Positions 1 through 9,941 of a DNA stretch of 37,446 bases are shown piece after piece. The translations under genes and the position numbers were made by a program. The stretch comes from JACKBJ01 sp964549495. GTDB taxonomy: Bacteria > Chloroflexota > Anaerolineae > Epilineales > Epilineaceae. Position 1 is the stretch's first letter; each line of letters begins with the position of its first letter. Under the pieces are notes generated by a model, which was given only the letters and a program-made list of their open reading frames with translations, did no database searches and was not told the origin of the DNA. The DNA lies in NCBI GenBank assembly GCA_964549495.1, contig CAZJWJ010000050.1, forward strand, positions 1 through 37,446, in the 5' to 3' direction.

Positions 1-768
1 ATGGAGCGCCTGCGCGAGGTCGACCGGCTCAAGAGCGAGTTCCTGGCCAACATGAGCCACGAATTGCGCACGCCGCTCAACTCGATCATCGGCTACGCCG
101 AATTGATGCTGATGGGCCTCAACGGAGAGCTGGACGCCGAGTCGGGCAAGGACGTGCAGGCCATCTACGACAACGGCCAGCAGCTGCTGACCCTGATCAA
201 CGACCTGCTCGACTTGGCCAAGATCGAGGCCGGCCGCATGCGCCTGGAGGCCGAGGAGGTCCTGCCCGGGCCCTTGCTCGAGGAAGCCCGCACCCGCAGC
301 GCGGGACTCCTGCTCCGCCGGCCGGTGGAGATGCTGGTGGAGGTCGAGCCGGGCCTGCCCGTGCTGCGGGTGGACCGGCTGCGCATCGAGCAGGTGCTGA
401 CCAACCTGGTTTCCAACGCGGTCAAGTTCACCGAAGAGGGCCGCATCTGGCTGCGGGCCTACCGTGACGGCGAGGAAGTTTGCCTGGAGGTGGAGGACAC
501 GGGCATCGGCATCGACGCGGCCAGCCTGGAGGGCATCTTCGAGAAGTTCCGCCAGGTGGACGGGTCCTTCACCCGCCGCGCCAAGGGCACCGGCCTGGGC
601 CTGGCCATCTCGCTGCATCTGGTCGAGATGCACGGCGGGCGCATCGAGGTGCGCAGCCAGCCGGGTCAGGGCAGCGTCTTCACGGTGCGGCTGCCCATCG
701 TGCCGGCCGAGGAGACGGGCACCCTGCGCGCCCTCTTCGGCCTGGCCCGCGCGGAGCAGGAGGCGTGA
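1..768 (+). CDS. Sensor histidine kinase, C-terminal part (HisKA + HATPase_c)
   Basis: Autophosphorylating kinase core of a two-component system. Counting from the first base, the H-box MSHELRTPLNS puts the phospho-acceptor at His20. The N-box (LTNLVSNAVKF), G1 (DTGIGID) and G2 (GTGLGLAIS) of the ATPase domain follow, and the protein ends in a short tail after the last strand. The window begins inside or exactly at the start of the frame. A family member would normally carry a PAS, GAF or HAMP sensor ahead of the H-box, so the gene almost certainly continues upstream and ATG at 1 is probably internal. The stop codon shares GTGA with the start of the next gene, which suggests translational coupling. 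The sensed signal cannot be told from this fragment. Confidence 0.9.
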   Translation: MERLREVDRLKSEFLANMSHELRTPLNSIIGYAELMLMGLNGELDAESGKDVQAIYDNGQQLLTLINDLLDLAKIEAGRMRLEAEEVLPGPLLEEARTRSAGLLLRRPVEMLVEVEPGLPVLRVDRLRIEQVLTNLVSNAVKFTEEGRIWLRAYRDGEEVCLEVEDTGIGIDAASLEGIFEKFRQVDGSFTRRAKGTGLGLAISLHLVEMHGGRIEVRSQPGQGSVFTVRLPIVPAEETGTLRALFGLARAEQEA

Positions 769-2936
769 GCAGCCTGCTGACGGCCCTGGCCTGCGCCACC
801 TGCGGCGCGGAGCTGCGGCCGGACCCGAACCTGGAAGTCTGCCCCGCCTGCCACGGCGACGGGCTCGAGGCGCGCTACGCGCTGGACCGGCTGCCGGCCG
901 ACTGGACCGCACGGGTCGCCGCGCGTCCCACCGATCTCTGGCGCTACGAGGAACTGCTGCCCTTCGACCCGTCCATCCCGCGCGTCTCGCTAGGAGAGGG
1001 TTGGACCCCACTCCTGCCGGCGGCCCGCCTGGCCGGCGAGCTGGGCCACGCCCGACTGTGGATCAAGGACGAGCGCCAGCAGCCCACCGGCTCCTTCAAG
1101 GACCGCCAGGCCGCCGCGGCGGTGCGCTGGCTGCACGCCCGCGGCATCGACGAGCTGGTACTCAGCTCCACCGGCAACGCGGCGGCGGCCTACGCGGCCT
1201 ACTGCGCGCGGGCCGGCATCAAGCTGTGGGTCTTCCTGGCCGGCGGCGTGCCGGCCGAGAAGCTGCGCGAGCTGGCCCTCTACGGCGCCGAAGTGGTCAA
1301 GGTGGCCGGCAGCTACGACCAGGCCAAGCGCATCGCGGCCGACTTCGCCAGCCGCCGCGGCCTGCCCTACGACCGCGGCGCGCGCTCGGTGCCCGGCAAG
1401 GAGAGCATGAAGACCCTGGCCTTCGAGATCGCCGAGCAGCTGGGCCGGCAGCTGGCGGGGGCGTCGGGCGCTGGCGCGAGAAGCGAGCAGCTGGAGTCGC
1501 CTGGTTCCTCGGCACCGACCATTCCCCGCTGGCAGGCCCCCGACTGGTACGTCCAGGCGGTCTCCGGCGGCATCGGCCCGTTGGGCGTCCTCAAGGGCTT
1601 CGAGGAGCTGCACGCGGCCGGCATCGTCGACCGGATCCCCAAGATCGCGGTCATCCAGTCGGCCGGCTGCGCCCCGATGGCCCGGGCCTGGCAGCGCGGC
1701 CTGGACGAGGCCGAGCCTGTGGAGCCGGACACGCTGATCGGCGTCTTGGCCACGGGCGATCCGGGGCCGGCCTACCGCGTCCTCAAGCGGGCGGCCGACG
1801 CGCGGGGCGGGGCCATGCTGGCGGTCAGCGACGAGGAGGCCTTCCGGGCCATGCGCCGCGTGGCCCGCATCGAGGGCCTGTCGGTCGAGCCGGCGGTGAG
1901 CGTGGCCTTCGCCGGTCTGGAGCGCCTCCTGGCCGAGGGCTACGTGGCCGAGGACGAGCGAGTGGTGATCAACTGCTCGGGCCACACCTTCAGCGCCGAG
2001 AAGCACGCCCTGGAGGACCGCCACGTGCTGCACCTGCGCTCGGACCAGCCGGCCGGCGATCTGGCCAGCCAGACCCAGGTGCACCGCGCGCTGAGCGCCC
2101 TGGACGAGCAGGCGACCAGCATCGTGGTCATCGACGACAACCCGCACGACAGCCGCCTGATCCGGCGCCTCCTGCAGGGCCGGCGCAGCTATCGCGTCTT
2201 CGAGTCGCACAGCGGCGCCGAGGGTATCGACCTGGTACGGCAGCGCCGGCCGGACTTGGTGCTGCTGGACTTGATGATGCCGGTGATGGACGGCTTCTCG
2301 GTGCTCGAGGTGCTGGAGGCCGACCCGCGCACCCGCGACATCCCGGTGGTGGTGATCTCGGCCAAGAACCTGGAGCCCTACGAGCGCCGCCAGCTGGAGG
2401 GCCGGGCCACCTCGGTCTGGCGCAAGGGCGACTTCCGGGCCGAGCAGCTGGTGGCCCACCTGCTGGAGCTCTTGGGCGAGGAGGCCGAGCCCAGCGGCAT
2501 CCTGAGCGAGACCGGCAAGATCCCAGTCTTCGCCGGCAGCCTGGACGACTTCGGCCGCGGCAACCGCCGCCGCGTCCTGGTGGTCGACCCGGACCCGCAG
2601 GACGGCCGCCTGATGCGCCGCCTCTTCGAGGCCCGCCAGCGCATGGAGGCCTGGACGGTGACCAGCGGCCAGGAAGCCCTCCTGCGCAGCCGCGAGCTCC
2701 TGCCCGACCTGGTCCTCTTCGACCCGGACCTGCCCGACATGACCGGCGAGACCCTCCTGGCCCGCCTGGCCGAGCCGCCCACCCGCTGGAAGGGCCCCGC
2801 CCTGGCCGTCTCGCGCCAGCCCCTGCCGGCCGACCGCCGCGCCCGACTGGCCGGCCGCGTCGACTCGATCTGGTCCAAGGACAGCCTCGACCGCTCCAGC
2901 CTCTACGACCACGTCCAGGCCCTGCTGGCCGACTGA
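765..2936 (+). CDS. Threonine-synthase-like PLP enzyme fused to two receiver domains
   Basis: Unusual 723-residue fusion. GTG at 765 is chosen because it overlaps the kinase stop (GTGA) and directly precedes a zinc-ribbon-like start with Cys10, Cys13, Cys26 and Cys29, as in many ThrC-type enzymes. The PLP fold-type II domain follows, with the Schiff-base lysine in PTGSFKDR (Lys112), a substrate-loop motif SSTGNAAAAYAAY, and a glycine-rich SGGIGPLG stretch. A Ser/Ala-rich insert of about 25 residues lies near residue 235. Receiver 1 (about 453-575) keeps the acidic pair (VIDDN), phospho-acceptor Asp502 (LLDLMMP) and a lysine. Receiver 2 (about 603-720) is degenerate: VVDPDP replaces the acidic pair, but Asp653 remains. 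ThrC normally converts phosphohomoserine to threonine; whether this protein does so or acts as a regulated relative is unknown. The reading frame is open throughout, so the fusion looks real. Confidence 0.88.
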   Translation: MSSLLTALACATCGAELRPDPNLEVCPACHGDGLEARYALDRLPADWTARVAARPTDLWRYEELLPFDPSIPRVSLGEGWTPLLPAARLAGELGHARLWIKDERQQPTGSFKDRQAAAAVRWLHARGIDELVLSSTGNAAAAYAAYCARAGIKLWVFLAGGVPAEKLRELALYGAEVVKVAGSYDQAKRIAADFASRRGLPYDRGARSVPGKESMKTLAFEIAEQLGRQLAGASGAGARSEQLESPGSSAPTIPRWQAPDWYVQAVSGGIGPLGVLKGFEELHAAGIVDRIPKIAVIQSAGCAPMARAWQRGLDEAEPVEPDTLIGVLATGDPGPAYRVLKRAADARGGAMLAVSDEEAFRAMRRVARIEGLSVEPAVSVAFAGLERLLAEGYVAEDERVVINCSGHTFSAEKHALEDRHVLHLRSDQPAGDLASQTQVHRALSALDEQATSIVVIDDNPHDSRLIRRLLQGRRSYRVFESHSGAEGIDLVRQRRPDLVLLDLMMPVMDGFSVLEVLEADPRTRDIPVVVISAKNLEPYERRQLEGRATSVWRKGDFRAEQLVAHLLELLGEEAEPSGILSETGKIPVFAGSLDDFGRGNRRRVLVVDPDPQDGRLMRRLFEARQRMEAWTVTSGQEALLRSRELLPDLVLFDPDLPDMTGETLLARLAEPPTRWKGPALAVSRQPLPADRRARLAGRVDSIWSKDSLDRSSLYDHVQALLAD

Positions 2937-3007
2937 GGGCTCCGCGCTGCCTGGCCGAGCCTCGAGCCCACCATCATCGTCACTGCCACACCGACGGGAC
3001 CCGATCC

Positions 3008-3415
3008 GTGAGCGAGCCCAAAGGCCCCATCCTCTACATCGAGGACAACTACCACAACCGCCGGCTGGTCCGGAAGATCCTCGGCTCGCGGGGCTACTCC
3101 GTGCTGGAGGCCGAGGACGGGCAGACCGGGCTGGCGATGCTGCGCGAGCGGAGGCCGGCGTTGCTACTGCTCGACATCGGGCTGCCCGATATCGACGGCT
3201 TGGAGGTGGTGGCGCGCATTCGCGCCGACGAGGAGCTGGCCGGGACGCCGGTGGTGGCCGTCACCGCCTCGGCGATGCGAGGGGATCGCGAGCGCTTCCT
3301 GGAGCAGGGTTGTGACGACTACCTGTCCAAGCCACTGCAGGCGATGGAGCTGCTGGAGCTGGTGGAGCGGTACTACGGGCCGGCGGCGTCCAGCATGAAG
3401 GAGTCCCAGCAGTAG
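3008..3415 (+). CDS. Single-domain response regulator (DivK/CheY-like)
   Basis: A 135-residue stand-alone receiver with no output domain. It starts at GTG 3008, just ahead of the first beta strand (ILYIEDN). The acidic pair is Glu12/Asp13, the phospho-acceptor is Asp56 (LLLDIGLPDIDG), the switch threonine lies in VAVTASAM, and the conserved lysine is Lys108 (YLSKPLQ). The sequence style (EDNYHNRRLVRKIL) matches the DivK-like regulators common beside hybrid kinases. It sits 71 bp after the enzyme-receiver fusion and is likely in the same transcript as the upstream kinase. It ends in a short Ser/Met-rich tail. Confidence 0.9.
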   Translation: MSEPKGPILYIEDNYHNRRLVRKILGSRGYSVLEAEDGQTGLAMLRERRPALLLLDIGLPDIDGLEVVARIRADEELAGTPVVAVTASAMRGDRERFLEQGCDDYLSKPLQAMELLELVERYYGPAASSMKESQQ

Positions 3416-3442
3416 TCGATCGGGCTCGTAGCCCTGGATCGA
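3416..3442. terminator. Hairpin between convergent genes
   Basis: Directly after the response regulator stop, TCGATC-GGGCT, loop CGT, AGCCC-(TG bulge)-GATCGA can form an 11-bp interrupted stem. It sits between the end of the plus-strand regulator and the end of the minus-strand gene, where a two-way terminator would be expected. No T-run follows on either strand, so termination is not proven. Confidence 0.35.
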
Positions 3443-3458
3443 AGCGCACTCGAAAACC

Positions 3459-3791
3459 TCACGACTGCCCTGACTCGAACTGGAGGATCTCCGGCGGAGG
3501 TGGATCCAACCTGCCGGTTGGAGCGGACCACCCCCATGCATCGAGTCGTGATCCCATGAGCGCCATGTTCCCGTCGCTCAGCGAATCGAGACACGAAACC
3601 CACGCTGGCGAGTAGATGCCCGTGTCGATCGCGTGGGCCCAGTTGAACGCGATGGCGTCCAGCTCCGCGGTCGTCAACCGAGCGGAGCAGTCTTCTGGCG
3701 GGACCGGCACAGTGCGAGTCGCCGCAGTGTCGCTGACGCCCGCCAACAGCATCAGTGCGGCTGCATAGCCCGAAACGAATAGCGTTCTCAT
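3459..3791 (-). CDS. Small secreted protein of unknown function
   Basis: A 110-residue protein. The start at 3791 is preferred over the in-frame ATG at 3812, because AGGAG lies 8 nt before it and the protein then opens directly with a signal peptide: MRTLFVSG, a hydrophobic run (YAAALMLLAGV), then an Ala-rich cleavage region. The mature part has two cysteines (CSARLT and SCLDS), which could form a disulfide, and a Trp-rich patch (LDAWGWSAP). I recognise no family. It lies on the opposite strand between two response regulator genes, so it is an isolated gene rather than part of that operon. The signal peptide and ribosome site together argue that it is real. Confidence 0.55.
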   Translation of the reverse strand: MRTLFVSGYAAALMLLAGVSDTAATRTVPVPPEDCSARLTTAELDAIAFNWAHAIDTGIYSPAWVSCLDSLSDGNMALMGSRLDAWGWSAPTGRLDPPPPEILQFESGQS

Positions 3792-3981
3792 GTCCAGAGG
3801 CTCCTGATCCATGCGACCGAGAGGCTCGATGATACCTGGTCTGTCCGGGCTAGCACCTGTTGAAGAGTTCAGGCAGATGCGCCCGCTTGACAGCCCAGGA
3901 CGAACCCTCTACCCTCCCCGATTCCCGCTAGCCATCGCCTGGATGGCGGCCCGGGAACGACGAACGCAGAGACGAGGGATC

Positions 3982-4452
3982 ATGGGACTGCAGACCTTGC
4001 CCCGGGCGCGGAGCCTCTCGAGCTTCGAGCCCGCCACGCGGACCGACACGACGCCCGAGGGCGCGCCGCGCATCCTGGTGGTGGACGATCACGCCGCCCA
4101 TCGCGACATCCTTCGACGCTACCTGGTGCACTGGGGTGCCCGGCCCACCGTGGCCCCCGACGCGGCCACCGCGCTCACCCGCCTGCGGGAGGCCACCGCG
4201 GCCGGCCGGCCTTACCAGCTGGCCATCCTCGACCTGACCATGCCCGACATGGACGGCTTCGCCCTGGCCCATCACCTGCTGCAGGATCGCGACTTGCGCG
4301 GCACGCCCCTCGTGCTGCTCACCGCCTACGACCAGCAAGGCCAGGCCCAGGCCGCCTTGCGCCGCGGCTTCCGCGCCTACCTCACCAAGCCGGTGCGCCA
4401 CTCGCGCCTGCTGGAGACCGTCCAGGCCATCCTCCAGGAGCCCCAGGCCTGA
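3982..4452 (+). CDS. Response regulator receiver protein
   Basis: A 156-residue receiver protein. ATG 3982 is chosen because GAGGG lies 4-8 nt upstream and it leaves a short disordered leader (about 28 residues) before the first strand ILVVDDH. Asp35/Asp36 form the acidic pair, Asp84 is the phospho-acceptor (AILDLTMPDMDGF), Thr is present in VLLTAYD, and the lysine is Lys136 (YLTKPVR). There is no output domain. The sequence resembles the receiver modules of hybrid kinases (REC with a stretched alpha-2/beta-3 loop, ATAAGRPYQLAILD). Its stop overlaps the likely CTG start of the following methyltransferase, so the two may be co-translated. Confidence 0.85.
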   Translation: MGLQTLPRARSLSSFEPATRTDTTPEGAPRILVVDDHAAHRDILRRYLVHWGARPTVAPDAATALTRLREATAAGRPYQLAILDLTMPDMDGFALAHHLLQDRDLRGTPLVLLTAYDQQGQAQAALRRGFRAYLTKPVRHSRLLETVQAILQEPQA

Positions 4453-5159
4453 TCGGCAGCCCCAGCCTGCTGCTCGCGGCCGGCATCGCCCTCGCCGGCC
4501 TGCTGGTCCTGCTTTGGTGGCTGGTCTACGTCACCGAGGGCTCCTACCTGGGACCACGCGCCGTGCGCGCCCTCTACGACTGGACCGCCGAGGGCTACGA
4601 GGGTCTCAAGGAATTCGACCGCGCCGACGAGATCGCCTTCCTGGCCGTGCCGCTGCTGCACCGCCTGGAGGAGGCCTTCGACGCCTCGGCTCCGGTGCTG
4701 GATGTGGCGACGGGCACGGGCCGGCTACCGGCGGCGCTGCTCGACATCCCCGACTTCACGGGACACGTGACCGCGCTGGACATCTCCCCGCGCATGCTAG
4801 CCATCGCGGAGCAGAAGCTCCGGGGCCAGGTCGACGCGGGCCGGCTCACCTTGATGGAGCACCCGGCCGTGCCACTCCCCTTCGAGTCCAATCGCTTCGG
4901 CGCCGTGACCTGTCTCGAGGCCCTCGAGTTCCTGCCCGACCGCATGGACGCCCTGCTCGAGATGGTCCGGGTCCTGCGTCCCGGCGGCTGGTTGTTGGTC
5001 ACCAACCGCATCGGATGGGAGGCGCGGCTGATGCCGGGCAAGGTGGATTCGCGCAAGGGCTTCGAGGCGCGGCTGGCCGGCTTGGGCCTGGCCGAGATAC
5101 AGACCAAGCCGTGGCAGACCTACTACGATCTGATCTTCGCACGTGCCCCACTGTCGTGA
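4449..5159 (+). CDS. Class I SAM methyltransferase with N-terminal membrane segment
   Basis: Small-molecule-type methyltransferase: motif I DVATGTGRLP, an acidic residue after the second strand (VTALDISPRML), and motif IV/post regions (CLEALEFLP; RVLRPGGWLLVTN). The first conventional start is GTG 4563. However, the 38 codons upstream stay open and encode a clear transmembrane helix (LLLAAGIALAGLLVLLWWLV) followed by YVTEGSYLGPRAVRALYDW, which runs smoothly into the catalytic domain. I recall similar membrane-tethered methyltransferases from Chloroflexota. The only candidate initiator there is CTG 4449, overlapping the previous stop as CTGA. I therefore extend the gene to 4449 (236 residues) while noting that the exact start is uncertain. 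The substrate is unknown. Confidence 0.78.
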   Translation: MIGSPSLLLAAGIALAGLLVLLWWLVYVTEGSYLGPRAVRALYDWTAEGYEGLKEFDRADEIAFLAVPLLHRLEEAFDASAPVLDVATGTGRLPAALLDIPDFTGHVTALDISPRMLAIAEQKLRGQVDAGRLTLMEHPAVPLPFESNRFGAVTCLEALEFLPDRMDALLEMVRVLRPGGWLLVTNRIGWEARLMPGKVDSRKGFEARLAGLGLAEIQTKPWQTYYDLIFARAPLS

Positions 5160-5187
5160 TACCGTGGCTGAACTACGGGAGATCGCT

Positions 5188-6096
5188 ATGGATAGTGAGA
5201 AGAGGGCGAAGCTCGAATCCGCGGGATGGAAGGTCGGTGATGCAGGCGACTTCCTTGGGCTCGCGCCCGATGACGATGCGCCGCAAATGGGCGTGAGCAC
5301 CGAGATGCGAGATCGGATCGAGCAGGAGCTTGCCGAGATCGAGACCTCGGAGGATGTGATCATCCTCTACGCTTGCGAGTCTGGGAGTCGAGCTTGGGGC
5401 TTTGCCTCGACCGACAGCGATTACGACGTGCGCTTTCTGTACGTCCGGCCCGCGTCCTGGTATCTGTCGGTCAATCTCGAATCCAAGCGCGACGTGATCG
5501 AGCGTCCCATCAACGATGTCCTGGACATCAGCGGGTGGGACCTTCGCAAGGCGCTGGGCTTGTTTCGAAAATCAAATCCACCGCTTCTGGAATGGCTGGG
5601 CTCGCCGATCGTCTATCGCGAAGCGTCTACGGTTGCCGCCGAATTGCGGCAGCTCGCGCCGACCTACTATTCGCCGACGGCCTGTGGTTATCACTACCTA
5701 CACATGGCCCAGAACAACAGCCGGGGCTACCTCCAAGCGGAGCAAGTGCGCCGCAAGAAGTACCTCTATGTGCTCCGCCCGCTGCTCGCGATCCGTTGGC
5801 TCGAGGCCGATCTCGGGGTCGTCCCGACCGAGTTCGCCAAGCTCGTCGACGCGACGGTCGACGACCCGGCCGTTCGAACGGCGATCGACGATCTGGTTGC
5901 CGACAAGGCCGCGGGCGTCGAGCTGGGCATGGGCCCGAGAATCCCCGTGCTCAGCGAATTCATCGACTCGGAGTTCGAGCGTATCGAGAGCACGCCCTTC
6001 AGTCGCACCCCACCGAGGCCACCTGTCGAGTCATTGAACCAATTGTTCCGAGCCGTGCTCCAAGAGTTCGGTGGGCTCGGCGAAGGCCTCGCGTAG
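5188..6096 (+). CDS. RlaP-like nucleotidyltransferase (DNA polymerase beta superfamily)
   Basis: A 302-residue protein. ATG 5188 has GGGAG 6 nt upstream. Residues 56-86 hold the nucleotidyltransferase signature: a hydrophobic strand, then GSRAWGFAS (Gly66, Ser67, Arg68) and SDYDVRFLYV, with Asp78 and Asp80 as the metal ligands. The rest (SNPPLLEWLGSP, YHYLHMAQNN, KKYLYVLRPLLAIRWL) matches the RlaP family, which has been linked to RNA repair clusters. Here no RNA ligase or other repair gene is adjacent. The first 30 residues (KRAKLESAGWKVGDAGDFLGL) look unlike the family and instead resemble the N-terminus of helix-turn-helix antitoxins. The gene converges on uvrA with a 39-bp gap. The substrate is not known. 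Confidence 0.85.
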   Translation: MDSEKRAKLESAGWKVGDAGDFLGLAPDDDAPQMGVSTEMRDRIEQELAEIETSEDVIILYACESGSRAWGFASTDSDYDVRFLYVRPASWYLSVNLESKRDVIERPINDVLDISGWDLRKALGLFRKSNPPLLEWLGSPIVYREASTVAAELRQLAPTYYSPTACGYHYLHMAQNNSRGYLQAEQVRRKKYLYVLRPLLAIRWLEADLGVVPTEFAKLVDATVDDPAVRTAIDDLVADKAAGVELGMGPRIPVLSEFIDSEFERIESTPFSRTPPRPPVESLNQLFRAVLQEFGGLGEGLA

Positions 6097-6135
6097 CGCG
6101 AAGTCCGAAGCAGAGGCAGAATTACAAGCCACTGC

Positions 6136-9177
<3,042 letters not shown>

Positions 9178-9202
9178 GGTGGCCGAACCTCGCTCCGTGG
9201 CG

Positions 9203-9216
9203 CGAACAAACGTTCG
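9203..9216 (-). promoter_or_regulatory. LexA (SOS) box upstream of uvrA
   Basis: CGAACAAACGTTCG is a perfect CGAAC-N4-GTTCG palindrome, the classic LexA site of Gram-positive-type SOS regulons. It lies between the uvrA start and a possible minus-strand -10 (TAGAAT, complement of 9223-9228), where bound LexA would block transcription. Confidence 0.75.
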
Positions 9217-9285
9217 AGATCGATTCTAGCACGCCGCCGGCGGGCCGGCCAGCCCGATCCGTGATTCTTGGGCTATGATGACCGC

Positions 9286-9747
9286 ATGCAGATCCTCGTC
9301 GACGCCGATGCCTGCCCGCAGGCCGTGCAGACCCTCCTGATCCGCGCCGCGCAGCGACGGCGCGTGCCCTTGACGATGGTGGCCTGCCGCTTCGTGCCGC
9401 TGCCGGAGTCGGAGTTCTTGCGCAGCATCCCGGTGCCGGCCGGCAACGACGCCGCCGACGATCGCATCGTCGAGCTGGTCGAGCCCGGCGACCTGGTGGT
9501 CACGGCCGATATCCCCTTGGCCGACCGCGTCGTCGCAGCGGGCGCCTACGCACTCGATCCGCGAGGTCACATGCTGATGGAGACGAACGTCAAGGAGCGC
9601 CTGGCCATGCGCGACCTGATGGACGATCTGCGCAACGCCGGCCTGGTCACCGGTGGACCTTCGGCTTACGGCGCCAAGTCGGCACAGGCCTTCGCCAACG
9701 AGCTGGACCGCTTCCTGACGCGCCAGCTGGGTGGACATCGGCGCTGA
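9286..9747 (+). CDS. YaiI/YqxD (DUF188) family protein
   Basis: A 153-residue conserved cytoplasmic protein. ATG 9286 begins directly with the family signature MQILVDADACP. Other family blocks are RFVPLPES, a D-rich stretch (NDAADDRIVELVEPGDLVVTAD is the region, with DIPLADRVV after it), and the GPSAYG-F--LDR pattern near the C-terminus. The fold is PIN/NYN-like, and the acidic residues suggest metal binding, but the biochemical role of the family is not settled. It is transcribed away from uvrA. A TATGAT hexamer at 9274-9279 lies just 6 nt before the ATG, so if it is a -10 the transcript would be nearly leaderless. Confidence 0.93.
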   Translation: MQILVDADACPQAVQTLLIRAAQRRRVPLTMVACRFVPLPESEFLRSIPVPAGNDAADDRIVELVEPGDLVVTADIPLADRVVAAGAYALDPRGHMLMETNVKERLAMRDLMDDLRNAGLVTGGPSAYGAKSAQAFANELDRFLTRQLGGHRR

Positions 9748-9792
9748 CCGGACTTCGCCGTCTCGGATCCTGCAAGCCGCAGCGGGAAGAGA

Positions 9793-9807
9793 TCGTGTAT
9801 GATCGGG
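9793..9807 (+). promoter_or_regulatory. TATGAT-containing motif shared with the beta-helix gene promoter
   Basis: The 15-mer TCGTGTATGATCGGG contains a -10-like TATGAT (9798-9803). It occurs again, letter for letter, at 13450-13464 upstream of the first beta-helix gene. No good -35 is visible here. It lies 134 nt ahead of the vWA protein start, within the otherwise gene-free 9748-9941 stretch. Confidence 0.4.
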
Positions 9808-9941
9808 GTATGTGAACTCTGGTCGCGGCCGAACCGCCCGCCAGCGGAACCCTCGGCGAGGCGACCCTCGAAGGCCGATTGATCGGGTGGCGTGCGCCGC
9901 CGGATGCGCCGCTCTCGCCGCCCGGGGAGAGCCACGCCGTC

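Noticed and set aside
990..2912. Long open frame on the minus strand opposite the enzyme-receiver fusion
   Set aside because: Product is low-complexity (Ala/Gln/Gly/His/Val-rich) with no motif; typical shadow of a GC-rich gene whose plus frame has clear catalytic motifs.
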